Origin: Shewanella sp. MTB7
GTDB lineage: Bacteria; Pseudomonadota; Gammaproteobacteria; Enterobacterales; Shewanellaceae
Reading direction: 5' to 3'
Assembly: GCF_027571385.1 (NCBI RefSeq)
Contig: NZ_CP085636.1
Location: 3,100,001 to 3,164,000, forward strand
Length of the DNA stretch: 64,000 nt
The position numbers and the translations under genes are program-made. The notes below the pieces were generated by a model. That model saw only the letters and a program-made list of their open reading frames with translations, searched no databases and was not told the origin of the DNA. Below are positions 19,071 to 28,461 of the stretch, piece after piece (position 1 is the stretch's first letter; the number at the start of each line of letters is the position of its first letter).

Positions 19071-20523
19071 TGCTAGTGACCGGTTCATATGTGTTTAGCC
19101 AAGTTTCAAACTCCTCAGGGGGGAGGGGACGACTGATAAGGTACCCCTGAATCCAATCACATTGCTCCTGCTTAAGAAATTCTCGCTGAATGTCTGTTTC
19201 TACTCCCTCTGCGATTACTTGCATGCCTAATTTATGAGCTAAAGCGATAATGCCTGAAGTCACGGCCGCGCTGTCTTTATCATTGGGCAGATTAGTGATA
19301 AATGAATAGTCAATTTTAAGGGTGTCCACAGGAAATTTTGTTAAATAACTTAACGATGAGTAGCCGGTACCAAAGTCATCAATGGCAACTGATACCCCCA
19401 TCTCCTTTAGACCATTAAGTAAATTGAGACAAGCTTCAGACTCCACCGCCATCACACTTTCCGTCATCTCTAACTGTATGTGTCTAGCACTCAGTTTATG
19501 GGTATTGAGGCAACTTTTGACTCGCTCAAGTAAGTAGGCTTGCTTCATCTGATGCCCTGATAGGTTAACGGCAATGAAATCTAGGCCTAAGCCCTCATTT
19601 AACCAGTGTTTAATCTGCTCACAGCTTTTGTTTAACACCCATTCCCCTAAGGGGATTATCAAGCCTGATTCCTCAGCGAGAGGAATAAACTCATCAGGCG
19701 ACATAAATCCTCGTACAGGATGATTCCACCTGACCAGCGCCTCTGCCCCCATCAAATTGCCAGTATTAAGATCGATTTGTGGTTGATAATGAAGGATAAG
19801 TTCATCATTCTCTATGGCGAGTCGTAGATCGCGTTCAAGTTCTATCCTGCGAACAAGCTCAGCTTCCATTCCGTACTCATAGAATTGAAATTGGTTTCCA
19901 CCTCTGGATTTAGCCCGATACATTGCGGTGTCAGCATGCTTCATTAAGGTATTAATGTCTTGACCATCAGAAGGATATACTGAAATCCCCACGCTCACCG
20001 GAGCACGAACAGCTTGCTTCATAAAGGTAAAGGGTTCGGCTAATATCTTACATATCTTGTTAGCAACCTTGGTAGCGATGGACGACGTTTTGATGTCTTC
20101 TAATATAATAGTGAACTCATCACCACCTAACCTGACGACCAGGTCGTCCGTTCTGACGCAATGTGAGATCCGTTTAGAGACCGCTTTAAGCAGCATATCG
20201 CCAACGTCATGACCTTGGGTATCATTGACTAATTTAAATTTTTCTAAATCAATAAACATCAATACTAACATGCTATTACTCGACTTTACTTGGTTAAGGC
20301 TTTGGGTAAATTTCTCCATAAATTGGGTTCGGTTAGGTAAACAAGTAAGAGGATCATGATAGGCCAGTTGGTATATGCGTCTCTCAGCTTGAATTGTTCG
20401 AATAAGATGTGCCACCCGATTTCTCAACACATGAAGATTTATCGGTTTAGGGATAAAATCAGTGACACCATATTCGAAAGCCATATTGACAATATCTTCA
20501 TCGTCAGATGCTGTGAGCATCAA
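19060..20523 (-). CDS. GGDEF-EAL protein, distal part of a frame-broken HPt-REC-GGDEF-EAL gene
   Basis: 487 residues. It begins in the middle of a receiver domain: LMLTASDDED and the conserved Lys in DFIPKPIN are here, but the phospho-acceptor Asp lies in the upstream frame (20520-21086). Then come GGDEF (RLGGDEFTII, intact active loop, about 165-190) and EAL (GAEALVRWNHP, about 270; IDDFGTGYSSL; then LKIDYSFI), followed by the usual VIAEGVET. Both catalytic signatures look intact. A start ATG overlaps the upstream stop as TGATG, so reinitiation could yield a GGDEF-EAL protein lacking phospho-control. The gene converges with and overlaps the 3' end of the ECF gene by 11 bp. Confidence 0.75.
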   Translation of the reverse strand: MMLTASDDEDIVNMAFEYGVTDFIPKPINLHVLRNRVAHLIRTIQAERRIYQLAYHDPLTCLPNRTQFMEKFTQSLNQVKSSNSMLVLMFIDLEKFKLVNDTQGHDVGDMLLKAVSKRISHCVRTDDLVVRLGGDEFTIILEDIKTSSIATKVANKICKILAEPFTFMKQAVRAPVSVGISVYPSDGQDINTLMKHADTAMYRAKSRGGNQFQFYEYGMEAELVRRIELERDLRLAIENDELILHYQPQIDLNTGNLMGAEALVRWNHPVRGFMSPDEFIPLAEESGLIIPLGEWVLNKSCEQIKHWLNEGLGLDFIAVNLSGHQMKQAYLLERVKSCLNTHKLSARHIQLEMTESVMAVESEACLNLLNGLKEMGVSVAIDDFGTGYSSLSYLTKFPVDTLKIDYSFITNLPNDKDSAAVTSGIIALAHKLGMQVIAEGVETDIQREFLKQEQCDWIQGYLISRPLPPEEFETWLNTYEPVTSIKP

Positions 20524-21086
20524 TATGGTGGTTTAAAGTCGGAAGAAAGTGTTAAAATTCGGCTCATGGCCTCTAAACCATTCATCTCTTCCATCATGGC
20601 ATCCATTAAAATCATATCGGGAATATTGCGTTCACACTTTGACAACGCTATGGCACCATTGTGTGCTTCCTCTATGTGGTAACGGTCTTGCTCCAGACAC
20701 CCTCTAAGACTTAATCGGGTACTTCTATCATCATCGACGATAAGGATATAGGGATGCAGGGTTCGCATGGGCTGTTGATGTGTCACTATCGAGATATCTG
20801 AACCGCTATTACCCCTAGGTTCGCTTAGTTCCATATTTAATCGTTCAGACACCTTAACAAAATCCTGCTTGAGTTGATGTACATGATTAAGCTGTGTTGC
20901 CTGGCACTGTTCAATGGCAGCCAGTTGTAACTCCTTAGCAAGGATAACAAGTTCGTCAGCTCCGAGTGTTGAAGAACTTCCTCTTAGCAAGTGACAGAGA
21001 TCCTGTATTTTTTTTATATCTTGCTCCTCAATAGACTGGTGTAAGTTATTAAGTGTCTTTGGGGTATCCTCCAAATACGCACACAC
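20520..21086 (-). CDS. HPt plus N-terminal half of receiver domain (proximal part of broken gene)
   Basis: 188 residues in frame. The HPt-like segment (YLEDTPKTLNNLHQS, then CHLLRGSSSTLGADEL with the candidate phospho-His) is followed by a receiver domain: VDDDRSTRLSLRG, and LMDAMMEEMNGLE with the phospho-acceptor Asp. The frame stops at FKPPY just before the receiver's LTA block, which continues one frame over in the next ORF. The listed start is GTG at 21084-21086. The HPt helix appears to begin earlier: residues GKAFNYLV lie upstream in the same frame, and a plausible N-terminus (MDKTHTKYKGLSHMMG, from about 21199) lies in yet another frame. I read this as a gene with one or two frameshifts. 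Confidence 0.6.
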   Translation of the reverse strand: MCAYLEDTPKTLNNLHQSIEEQDIKKIQDLCHLLRGSSSTLGADELVILAKELQLAAIEQCQATQLNHVHQLKQDFVKVSERLNMELSEPRGNSGSDISIVTHQQPMRTLHPYILIVDDDRSTRLSLRGCLEQDRYHIEEAHNGAIALSKCERNIPDMILMDAMMEEMNGLEAMSRILTLSSDFKPPY

Positions 21087-21414
21087 AAGATAATTAAAGG
21101 CTTTTCCTGTTGTGGCACAACATACACCCAGTTTTCCCGTTCTGCAGCAATACCCATCATATGACTTAACCCCTTGTATTTCGTGTGGGTTTTATCCATA
21201 ACAAGTATCCTTTTGCTTTTGGAGAGCACTAAATCGACATTAATTCAATTTAGTTCCAATAAGGATAGCTTAGTCAATATTTGGTAAGTTACAGATATTT
21301 TAGTATTTTATTAGTTCAATGATAGAGTTTCATCGGACAAATTAGGGGGGAGTGGAACTCATCACTGACTTGAGAAAATATGTGCTGTATCTAGGCTGGA
21401 ATATTTCAGAAAGA

Positions 21415-21464
21415 ATAAAAAAGCTGAAACATCTAACTCTGAATAGAATTTGATGTTTCAGCTT
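21415..21464 (-). terminator. Intrinsic terminator of ybiT
   Basis: Perfect 13-base arms AAGCTGAAACATC (21421-21433) and GATGTTTCAGCTT (21452-21464). On the minus strand the stem is followed by a run of T. Confidence 0.85.
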
Positions 21465-21483
21465 AAATAGGTGTGAACAGAGA

Positions 21484-23094
21484 TTAAGCGGTTTTCTTTG
21501 CTTCGTTTTCAGCTTGACTTGCCAAATACTCATCGAACGTACCGTGGAAGTTTACCAGCTTTTTGTCTTTCACATCGATGATGTGTGTCGCAAGTGAAGA
21601 GACAAACTCACGGTCATGACTGACAAATAACAAGGTGCCTTCAAACAGCTTTAATGCGTTGTTTAACGCTTCAATCGCTTCCATGTCCATGTGGTTAGTT
21701 GGCTCATCCATGATGAGCACGTTGATGTCCTGCATCATCAACTTACCAAATAACATACGGTTCTTTTCACCACCAGAACAGTTACGGGCTTTCTTATTGG
21801 CATCGTCTTCAGTAAACAATAAACGACCTAACATGCCACGAACCATGAGATCGTTATGCTTAGGTGTGCGCCATTGAGACATCCAATCGAACAATGTCAG
21901 ATCATTATCAAAATCTTTGCTGCTATCTTGTGGACAATAACCAATGGATGCGTTTTCAGACCACTTAACCACACCTTCAGTATTGGTGAGTTCATTGACT
22001 AAACAACGAAGTAGGGTGGTTTTACCCACGCCATTCTCACCAATAACGGCTAGCTTGGCGCCAGCTTCAAGAATTAGGTTACCGCCTTGGAATAGGAAAC
22101 CGTCATCAAATCCATGACCAAGTTCTTCAATCACAAGTGCTTGGCGGTGCATTTTCTTACTTTCATCAAAACGCAGTGATGGCGTCATACGGCTCGATGA
22201 CTTGACATCATCAAGACTAATTTTATCTAACTTTTTGGCGCGTGAGCTCGCTTGTTTCGCTTTAGATGCGTTAGCACCGAAACGATTGACGAAATCCTGC
22301 AGCTCAGCCATCTCAGCACTTTTCTTCGCATTTCCAGCGAGTAACTGTTCCTGAATAAGACCAGATTGTGCTAAGAAATACTCATAATTACCTGGATAGA
22401 TACGTAGCTCGCCATAATCGATGTCTGCCATATGAGTACACACTGAGTTTAAAAAGTGTCTATCGTGAGAGATAATGATCATAGTGCATTTACGTTTGTT
22501 CAACTCAGCAGCCAACCAGCTAATAGTGTGGATGTCCAAGTTGTTGGTTGGCTCATCGAGTAGCAAAATATCTGGGTTTGAAAATAGTGCTTGTGCAAGT
22601 AGAACGCGTAATTTCCAACCTGGTGCAACTTGTTGCATTAAACCATAGTGAAAGCTTTCTTCGATACCTGCTTCCAGTAAGATCTCACCAGCACGGCTCT
22701 CAGCGCTGTAACCATCCATTTCTGCGAATTCACTCTCAAGATCGCCGACTCGCATGCCATCTTCATCACTCATTTCTGGTAGTGCGTAGATACGTTCACG
22801 TTCTTGTTTTACTTCCCACAGCTTTGCATCACCCATGATCACAGTATCAACAACACTGTATTGCTCAAAAGCAAATTGATCTTGGCTTAGCGTACCGAGC
22901 TTTAAACCGGGAGTAATTGACACATTACCTGAACTCGGTGCAAGTGCCCCGCTTAGGATCTTCATAAATGTGGATTTGCCACAACCGTTTGCGCCAATTA
23001 AACCATAACGGTTGCCATGGCCGAATTTGGCTGAAATGTTTTCAAACAGAGGCTCAGCGCCAAACTGCATTGTGATATTCGCGGTAGAGATCAA
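21484..23094 (-). CDS. ybiT: ABC-F family ATPase YbiT
   Basis: 536 residues, compared with 530 for E. coli YbiT, and very similar along its length ([15 protein letters not shown], then [19 protein letters not shown]). Two ABC cassettes are visible. Walker A sites are GANGCGKST and GENGVGKTT, signature motifs are near [15 protein letters not shown] and CSGGEKNRM, and both [11 protein letters not shown] and [11 protein letters not shown] are present. The inter-domain linker is rich in Lys/Arg ([15 protein letters not shown]). There are no membrane segments. ABC-F proteins act on the ribosome E site; YbiT is a translation-related factor whose exact trigger is not settled. Monocistronic with its own terminator. 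Confidence 0.95.
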   Translation of the reverse strand: MISTANITMQFGAEPLFENISAKFGHGNRYGLIGANGCGKSTFMKILSGALAPSSGNVSITPGLKLGTLSQDQFAFEQYSVVDTVIMGDAKLWEVKQERERIYALPEMSDEDGMRVGDLESEFAEMDGYSAESRAGEILLEAGIEESFHYGLMQQVAPGWKLRVLLAQALFSNPDILLLDEPTNNLDIHTISWLAAELNKRKCTMIIISHDRHFLNSVCTHMADIDYGELRIYPGNYEYFLAQSGLIQEQLLAGNAKKSAEMAELQDFVNRFGANASKAKQASSRAKKLDKISLDDVKSSSRMTPSLRFDESKKMHRQALVIEELGHGFDDGFLFQGGNLILEAGAKLAVIGENGVGKTTLLRCLVNELTNTEGVVKWSENASIGYCPQDSSKDFDNDLTLFDWMSQWRTPKHNDLMVRGMLGRLLFTEDDANKKARNCSGGEKNRMLFGKLMMQDINVLIMDEPTNHMDMEAIEALNNALKLFEGTLLFVSHDREFVSSLATHIIDVKDKKLVNFHGTFDEYLASQAENEAKKTA

Positions 23095-23361
23095 AGAAGT
23101 ATTCCCAGGTATTGTTAAGCAGGTTAATTATTGACTAAGCTCGCATTAAGAAAGTGAGGCAAAAATAAGACGTGCAAATTAGCGTATGACATTATTAGGT
23201 CGCGGATTATACAGATTAAGACCACCCTATGTCGAGCAAATTGGTCAAGTATTCCTATAGAAACGCCATTTTAATACTACTTTCATTCTTTCAACAGAGA
23301 ATATGCATGTGTGTTCGTTAGATTTTTTGATATTATGATAGGGAAAGAAACACATTAGCCT

Positions 23362-23856
23362 ATGGAACTCCCCATGATTGAAGAGCAACAAAACAACCCA
23401 CTACATGGCCTTAAACTCGAAATAATGCTTACTGAGTTGGTGAAATTTTATGATTGGAAAATTTTATATGCCGCATTGCGTTTAGAATGCTTTAATCTCA
23501 ATCCTTCCCATGAAGGTAGCCTTAAGTTTTTAAAGAAAACGGAATGGGCCAGAGAGCGAGTTGAGAGCTTTTATCTTTACCGTTTTAAGCGCATGCCAAA
23601 AGGCAGCTCAGCACAATTTGAACTTAAGCCTCGTGAACGTGGTTTTGCCAACGGTATTGTACCCCGTAAACCAGAAGCATTGACTATTGAGCTTATTGAA
23701 CAGATGCGCACTAAAGCCACGGCTGATTATGAAGCTATGAAAGCAAATAATAGTAATGGTTACAGTAAAAAGGTTCATGAAGGGGCTTATAAAACACGCA
23801 CTAATGACAATCGAGCTAAACCTTCACAAGATCCAAATAACCCTTGGGGTAAATAG
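23362..23856 (+). CDS. VF530 family (DUF2132) DNA-binding-like protein
   Basis: 164 residues. The N-terminal 75 residues match VF530/DUF2132: NNPLHGLKLEIMLTELVKFY, then LNPSHEGSLKFLKKTEWARE and VESFYLYRFK. The family is described as a small helical DNA-binding fold of unknown biological role. An extended, polar, basic tail (about 80-164) is low in predicted structure. ATG at 23362 or 23374 are both possible; neither has a strong RBS. Stand-alone gene. Confidence 0.85.
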   Translation: MELPMIEEQQNNPLHGLKLEIMLTELVKFYDWKILYAALRLECFNLNPSHEGSLKFLKKTEWARERVESFYLYRFKRMPKGSSAQFELKPRERGFANGIVPRKPEALTIELIEQMRTKATADYEAMKANNSNGYSKKVHEGAYKTRTNDNRAKPSQDPNNPWGK

Positions 23857-24452
23857 ATTCTCGTTTTAAATCGATATACTGATAAAGCCTGTGTTGACTT
23901 ATTTTAGTGCAGGTTTTAGTTATATATTTTATAATTCAGCACCTTTTTAGTGTAATTTACTTATTACATTCATTAATATTCTTTGAGCGAGAGATAAATG
24001 AAGTTGAAATAACTAAATATTTATTACTTAACTGAATATATATATAACAAAAGAATCATATCAAATCTTTACCCATATCACATCTAAAATATGCTATTCC
24101 ATCTTATACAAAACATCTTTTTTATGTAACTTTAAAATAACGGTCATATACATTATATAACATTAGCAAATTAAAATAATAACTTAATTAAGAGATTGAT
24201 TTCAATCTATATTGTAATAATATATTGTCGATGTACATTACTGCTCAACAAGTCCAATTGAACACTATTTTCAAGTAATATAAACTAGAAGTATTTATTC
24301 ATTATTTTGAAATGGTAATAATGTATCGTAAATATAGTTTTACAGTTTAATAACATGCTCGTGTTGACTTTTGTTACCTATGTTCACAATGGTCATAAAA
24401 TACTCTAGGTTAATTGAGCCTTAAGGCAAAATTATAATAAATGGAGTAACAC
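23857..24452. other. AT-rich intergenic region upstream of the S8 protease
   Basis: 596 bp with very high A+T. I see no ORF, RNA or strong hairpin. It presumably carries the protease promoter and its control sites; a likely core promoter lies within the last 100 bp. The unusual length suggests elaborate regulation. Confidence 0.45.
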
Positions 24453-26342
24453 ATGCATAAGAAACAATTGATAGCAGTAGCAATTGCTGCAGTAATTTCA
24501 TCTAGTGCTGTACACGCTGATGTTTATCAAGCTCAAATGATTGAGGTCGAACAATCAAGAGCTATCAAAGATAACTATATCGTCGTATTTAATACCCCAA
24601 GTGTTTTAAATATATCCGATAATATGGCCGTGGAGAGTTTTGCTGTTCAGCAAGGTCATTCATTGGCTAATCGATACAATGTAAATGTAAAAAGAAACTT
24701 TGGTAATTCACTTAATGGGGTTTTAGTTCAAGCAACTAAAAAGCAGTTAAAAGCTTTGCAGAAAGACCCTAATGTGAAATATATAGAGCAAGATCAGATT
24801 ATGTCTATTAACCCGATGATGGATATTGCCGGAGATCAAGGCAGTGCCACCTGGGGCCTTGATAGAGTAGATCAAAGAGATCTCCCTCTAAACAGTAATT
24901 ATCACTATGATTTTGATGGTAGTGGTGTCACGGCTTATATTGTCGATACTGGTGTATTAACAAGTCATAATGAGTTTGGTGGTCGTGCATCTAGCGGTTA
25001 TGATTTTGTTGATAATGATAATGATGCAACAGACTGTAACGGACACGGTACCCATGTTGCTGGCACCATAGGAGGTTCAACTTACGGTGTTGCAAAGAAC
25101 GTGAATGTGGTCGGTGTTCGTGTATTAGGTTGTACAGGTTCTGGTAGCAATTCTGGTGTGATCGCAGGAATTAACTGGGTTAAAAATAATGCTCAAGGGC
25201 CCTCAGTGGCCAATATGAGTTTGGGTGGTGGTGCGTCACAAGCTACTGATGATGCGGTTAATTCAGCCGTTGCTGCAGGGATAACTTTTGTTGTTGCTGC
25301 AGGTAATGACAACAGTAATGCGTGTAACTATTCACCAGCCAGAGCTGCTGATGCAATTACTGTTGGCTCTACTACAAACAGTGATTCACGTTCAAGCTTT
25401 TCAAATTTTGGTACATGTTTAGATATCTACGCCCCTGGTTCAAGTATTACTTCGGCTTGGTATAATTCTAATTCGGCAACAAATACCATTAGTGGCACCT
25501 CGATGGCATCACCACATGTAGCCGGTGTTGCAGCCTTGTACTTGGATGAAACACCAAGTTCAACACCGACACAAATTGCGTCGTTACTCTCATCACGTGC
25601 TTCGAGTGGTAAAGTGACTGACGCTAAATCTGGTTCGCCAAATAAACTTCTCTATTCACTTAGTGGCGACGGTGGCGGTTGTGGTACCGATTGTCCTGGC
25701 GGGGATACAGAGTTGACCAATAACCAAGGTGTGACGATTAATGGTGCAACAGGTTCTGAAACCATGTTCTTTATCGATGTACCTGCTGGCGCTACCAATC
25801 TAGAAGTCAATCTAGCTGGTGGATCAGGAGATGCTGACATTTATGTACAACAAGGCACGCAACCAACGCAAACTCAGTATCAGTGTCGCCCCTATAAAAG
25901 TGGTAATACAGAATCATGTAGCTTCTCTGCACCTGCAACAGGGAAGTGGTATGTAATGGTTCGAGGTTACTCAAGCTATAGTAATGCAACACTTACAGCT
26001 ACCTACTCAACAGGTTCTGGTGGCGGATGTACAAGTAGTGCTTGTTTAGACAATGGCGTACCGGTAACGAATGTTAGTGGCTCAAGAAGCTCTGAGACTT
26101 TTTACACTATTGATGTTCCTGCTAACTCACAACTCACGGTTACTACCAGCGGTGGAAGTGGTGATGCAGATCTGTATGTGAAAGCGGGGAGCGCACCGAC
26201 AACAAGAAGTTACGATTGTCGTCCTTATCGAAATGGTAATAACGAAACCTGTACTATCAATGTAACGCAGGCTCGCACTTATTATGTTATGTTAAGAGGT
26301 TACTCGGCTTACAGTGGATTGCAGATCACTGCGAGTTACTAA
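24453..26342 (+). CDS. Secreted S8 serine protease with two C-terminal PPC domains
   Basis: 629 residues. Signal peptide 1-22 (cleavage after VHA), I9 inhibitor propeptide about 40-118 (NYIVVFNT to KYIEQDQIMS), and peptidase S8 domain about 130-405. The triad is D165 (IVDTGV), H198 (NGHGTHVAG) and S350 (SGTSMASPH), with oxyanion N285 (AAGND). Two PPC (bacterial pre-peptidase C-terminal) domains follow at about 425-520 and 535-629, each with a GSGDAD(I/L)YV signature, joined by Gly/Ser/Cys linkers. Expected role: an extracellular endopeptidase secreted as a zymogen, the PPC domains usually being removed. Paralogue of the truncated gene at 1-713. ATG preceded by TGGAG. Confidence 0.93.
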   Translation: MHKKQLIAVAIAAVISSSAVHADVYQAQMIEVEQSRAIKDNYIVVFNTPSVLNISDNMAVESFAVQQGHSLANRYNVNVKRNFGNSLNGVLVQATKKQLKALQKDPNVKYIEQDQIMSINPMMDIAGDQGSATWGLDRVDQRDLPLNSNYHYDFDGSGVTAYIVDTGVLTSHNEFGGRASSGYDFVDNDNDATDCNGHGTHVAGTIGGSTYGVAKNVNVVGVRVLGCTGSGSNSGVIAGINWVKNNAQGPSVANMSLGGGASQATDDAVNSAVAAGITFVVAAGNDNSNACNYSPARAADAITVGSTTNSDSRSSFSNFGTCLDIYAPGSSITSAWYNSNSATNTISGTSMASPHVAGVAALYLDETPSSTPTQIASLLSSRASSGKVTDAKSGSPNKLLYSLSGDGGGCGTDCPGGDTELTNNQGVTINGATGSETMFFIDVPAGATNLEVNLAGGSGDADIYVQQGTQPTQTQYQCRPYKSGNTESCSFSAPATGKWYVMVRGYSSYSNATLTATYSTGSGGGCTSSACLDNGVPVTNVSGSRSSETFYTIDVPANSQLTVTTSGGSGDADLYVKAGSAPTTRSYDCRPYRNGNNETCTINVTQARTYYVMLRGYSAYSGLQITASY

Positions 26343-26685
26343 ACGGGTATAGTAACAAAAGCAGAGTCGGTGGCTTTGCTTTTTATTTACAGATCCCCAT
26401 TACACTGGGGAGTATTAATCGATATCTGTTTTGATTATTATGAATAATAATTCAATATTATTCATTTTTGTTGAAAAATTCTCGGGGTTATATTTTTTGA
26501 AATGAATAAACAGTGCGTAACTCATGAATATTGACTCTTACCTTGTGAGTATCAACTAATAGCTCTGTGTTAATTCTGATTCTCAAAAGTAGTTGCCCAT
26601 GTGCTTCAGTTGTAGATGTAAACTCTTCTCGTACTGCAAACTAGGTTCAGTTATTCTTTAACCACTTTCTAACTAAGGATAGACA
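26343..26685. other. Intergenic region after the protease, terminator only
   Basis: 343 bp. It carries the protease terminator at 26357-26385 and a second small hairpin (CCCCA/TGGGG) near 26396-26411. The remainder is AT-rich with no ORF or RNA recognised. Confidence 0.45.
26357..26385 (+). terminator. Intrinsic terminator of the S8 protease gene
   Basis: Arms AAAAGCA (26357-26363) and TGCTTTT (26377-26383) followed by T residues, just after the protease stop. Confidence 0.6.
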
Positions 26686-27252
26686 ATGAACATTCAAAAC
26701 TCTGCAAGACTCTCTTATGAATTTATGTCCAGTAAAGATGCAGAGCTGTTTTATGAATTGGATCAAGACACAGAAGTTATGCGCTATATCAATGGTGGTA
26801 GGATGACCCCTTTTGAAAGTATTCACTCAACTTTTATCCCCAGACTGGAGAAGTATTCAAATCAAGCAAAGGGGTGGGGTCTTTGGAAAGTAAGCTTAAC
26901 TATGCTTGATAAGGCTGTACAAGTTCCTTTTTTAGGCTGGATATTAGTAAGACCAATGGATTTTTTTACTGACACGCCTCAATGGGACAACTTAGAAATT
27001 GGTTGGCGATTTAAACAAATAGCGTGGGGAAAAGGTTATGCAACTGAAGCTGCACAGGCTGTTATAGCGGTTGTGACTCAAGAGCCTCATCTAAACGTTA
27101 TCTCTGCTATTGCACTTGAAGAGAATCTAGGTTCGATAAACATCATGAAGAAGTTAGGCATGACATTTCTCAAAACAGAATGTGTTGATGACTCTTTCGT
27201 TGAGGGTAGAGTAGTTTATTATCAAAAATCACTCAGTGTTCGATTGCTATAA
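26686..27252 (+). CDS. GNAT acetyltransferase (RimJ/RimL type)
   Basis: 188 residues. Acetyltransf_3-like: a start-of-domain RLSYEFMSSKDAELFYEL, then VMRYINGGRMTPFES, an acetyl-CoA-binding region WGKGYATEAAQAVI (about 113-126), and NLGSINIMKKLGM. RimJ/RimL relatives acetylate protein N-termini or small amines; the substrate here is unknown. Good RBS (AAGGATAG) before the ATG. Single gene. Confidence 0.85.
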   Translation: MNIQNSARLSYEFMSSKDAELFYELDQDTEVMRYINGGRMTPFESIHSTFIPRLEKYSNQAKGWGLWKVSLTMLDKAVQVPFLGWILVRPMDFFTDTPQWDNLEIGWRFKQIAWGKGYATEAAQAVIAVVTQEPHLNVISAIALEENLGSINIMKKLGMTFLKTECVDDSFVEGRVVYYQKSLSVRLL

Positions 27253-27455
27253 CTATAAATTAGTGGATAACTTAAGTTCAAAAATGAGTTCAGAGAGAGT
27301 CAATAGTTTCTCAACCCCCTATTTAACTGGAATCAAAGAGTATAGAGTAAATACACCTAGAATGATAAATGTTAACAATGCAATGGATGAGATAAAGACA
27401 ACGTTGTTCTTAATTTAATTGCAGATAGTACAACCTCTTTATTTAATCACATACA

Positions 27456-28133
27456 TTATTGCTTTAGTGTTTTTATAAAAATAACAACTGCATCAACTTC
27501 ATTTTCTGTCAAAAAATCTCCCCATGGAGGCATTTGAGGCGAACGTTTCACTCCCTGTCCTCCCAGTTTAATGATCTGGCTCATCTGAGCTGCAGTCAAT
27601 GTACTTGCTGTTAAGTTTGCTGGTGGAGGGGACTTTATTATCCTGGACATACGACCATCCCCTTTTCCTTCCTTCCCATGACATAAAACACAACGAGTAT
27701 TGAAGATAATTCTACCATCTTTCACCGTTCTGTTAATTTTACTTGTGTGTGTGAAAAGACGATTCATCGCACCTTCAGTATCCTCTCGTAAATAGAGAAC
27801 AAAGTCTGCTAAATCTGATATATTTTGAGTTGTTAATTCACTTTCCCAGGGAGGCATATATTTATTGATATCATTAGTAAGTAACCCTTTGCTAATAACC
27901 TCAATTAAACTCTGTTTATCTTTTACCTTCTGAATCTCAAATAGACTAGTCTGTGGGTACCCCTTTAACCTCATTGGTATATATCCATCGCCCATACCTT
28001 TGTTTCCATGACAAAGAACACATCGATTTGAGTAAATTTCAGCACCACGATCTAAGTTTGTTGTATGCCCCGAGGGCAAATATAGAAGGAAAAGGCTACT
28101 AAACGTCATTAAAACTCTATTTATTCTCTTCAC
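27456..28133 (-). CDS. Periplasmic di-haem c-type cytochrome
   Basis: About 225 residues if it starts at the GTG at 28131-28133, which has GAGGT eight bases upstream and overlaps the cupredoxin gene's 3' end by 17 bp; a longer frame to 28184 exists but lies inside that gene. A hydrophobic export segment (VLMTFSSLFLLYL) precedes two class-I haem motifs, CVLCHG (about residue 38) and CVLCHG (about residue 150). Each is followed by a Met-bearing loop (PPWESEL and PQMPPWGDF). It is the third gene of the peroxidase-cupredoxin-cytochrome operon. Likely an electron carrier for that system. Confidence 0.85.
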   Translation of the reverse strand: MKRINRVLMTFSSLFLLYLPSGHTTNLDRGAEIYSNRCVLCHGNKGMGDGYIPMRLKGYPQTSLFEIQKVKDKQSLIEVISKGLLTNDINKYMPPWESELTTQNISDLADFVLYLREDTEGAMNRLFTHTSKINRTVKDGRIIFNTRCVLCHGKEGKGDGRMSRIIKSPPPANLTASTLTAAQMSQIIKLGGQGVKRSPQMPPWGDFLTENEVDAVVIFIKTLKQ

Positions 28134-28449
28134 TATTATTGACCTCAATAAGTAAAAACATTTTTGAGTGAATAGCACATTCAACCTCTATAACTCCTGG
28201 TGTGTCGAATACTACAGAGCGACTTTCATCTTTCGGGTATGAACCAAGATCGAAAAACTGCTCATCTGATAGGCTAAAAATATTGTGAAAGAAGGGATCT
28301 TTGTTTAAAAAATGAACCGTATCACCCACGTTGATGATTATCTTATCTTCACTAAAAGATTTATTCTGCTGTGAAACAACATATTCCTCAGCAGCACTGC
28401 TTTGTGAAAAAATGTTTAACATAAGCATAAGAAGAAGGATTAATCTCAT
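28117..28449 (-). CDS. Small periplasmic cupredoxin
   Basis: 110 residues: signal peptide about 1-20 (cleavage near SSA-AEE), then one plastocyanin-like domain. Type-1 copper ligands are visible as H55 (FFHNIF), C91, H94 (ECAIHSKM) and M97. It resembles the cupredoxins found with MauG-type di-haem proteins. Middle gene of the operon: 12 bp after the peroxidase and overlapping the cytochrome gene. Role inferred: a copper electron shuttle between the two haem proteins. Confidence 0.85.
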   Translation of the reverse strand: MRLILLLMLMLNIFSQSSAAEEYVVSQQNKSFSEDKIIINVGDTVHFLNKDPFFHNIFSLSDEQFFDLGSYPKDESRSVVFDTPGVIEVECAIHSKMFLLIEVNNSEENK

Positions 28450-28461
28450 TGCATTCTCCGG

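Noticed and set aside
20526..20536. Programmed -1 frameshift at a TTTAAAC heptamer in the receiver gene
   Set aside because: The heptamer is not in the phase required relative to the reading frame (codons are TTT AAA), so a mutation or reinitiation explains the split better.
27236..27418. Open frame of 60 codons after the GNAT gene
   Set aside because: Overlaps the GNAT stop, low-complexity reading, no RBS; most likely noise.
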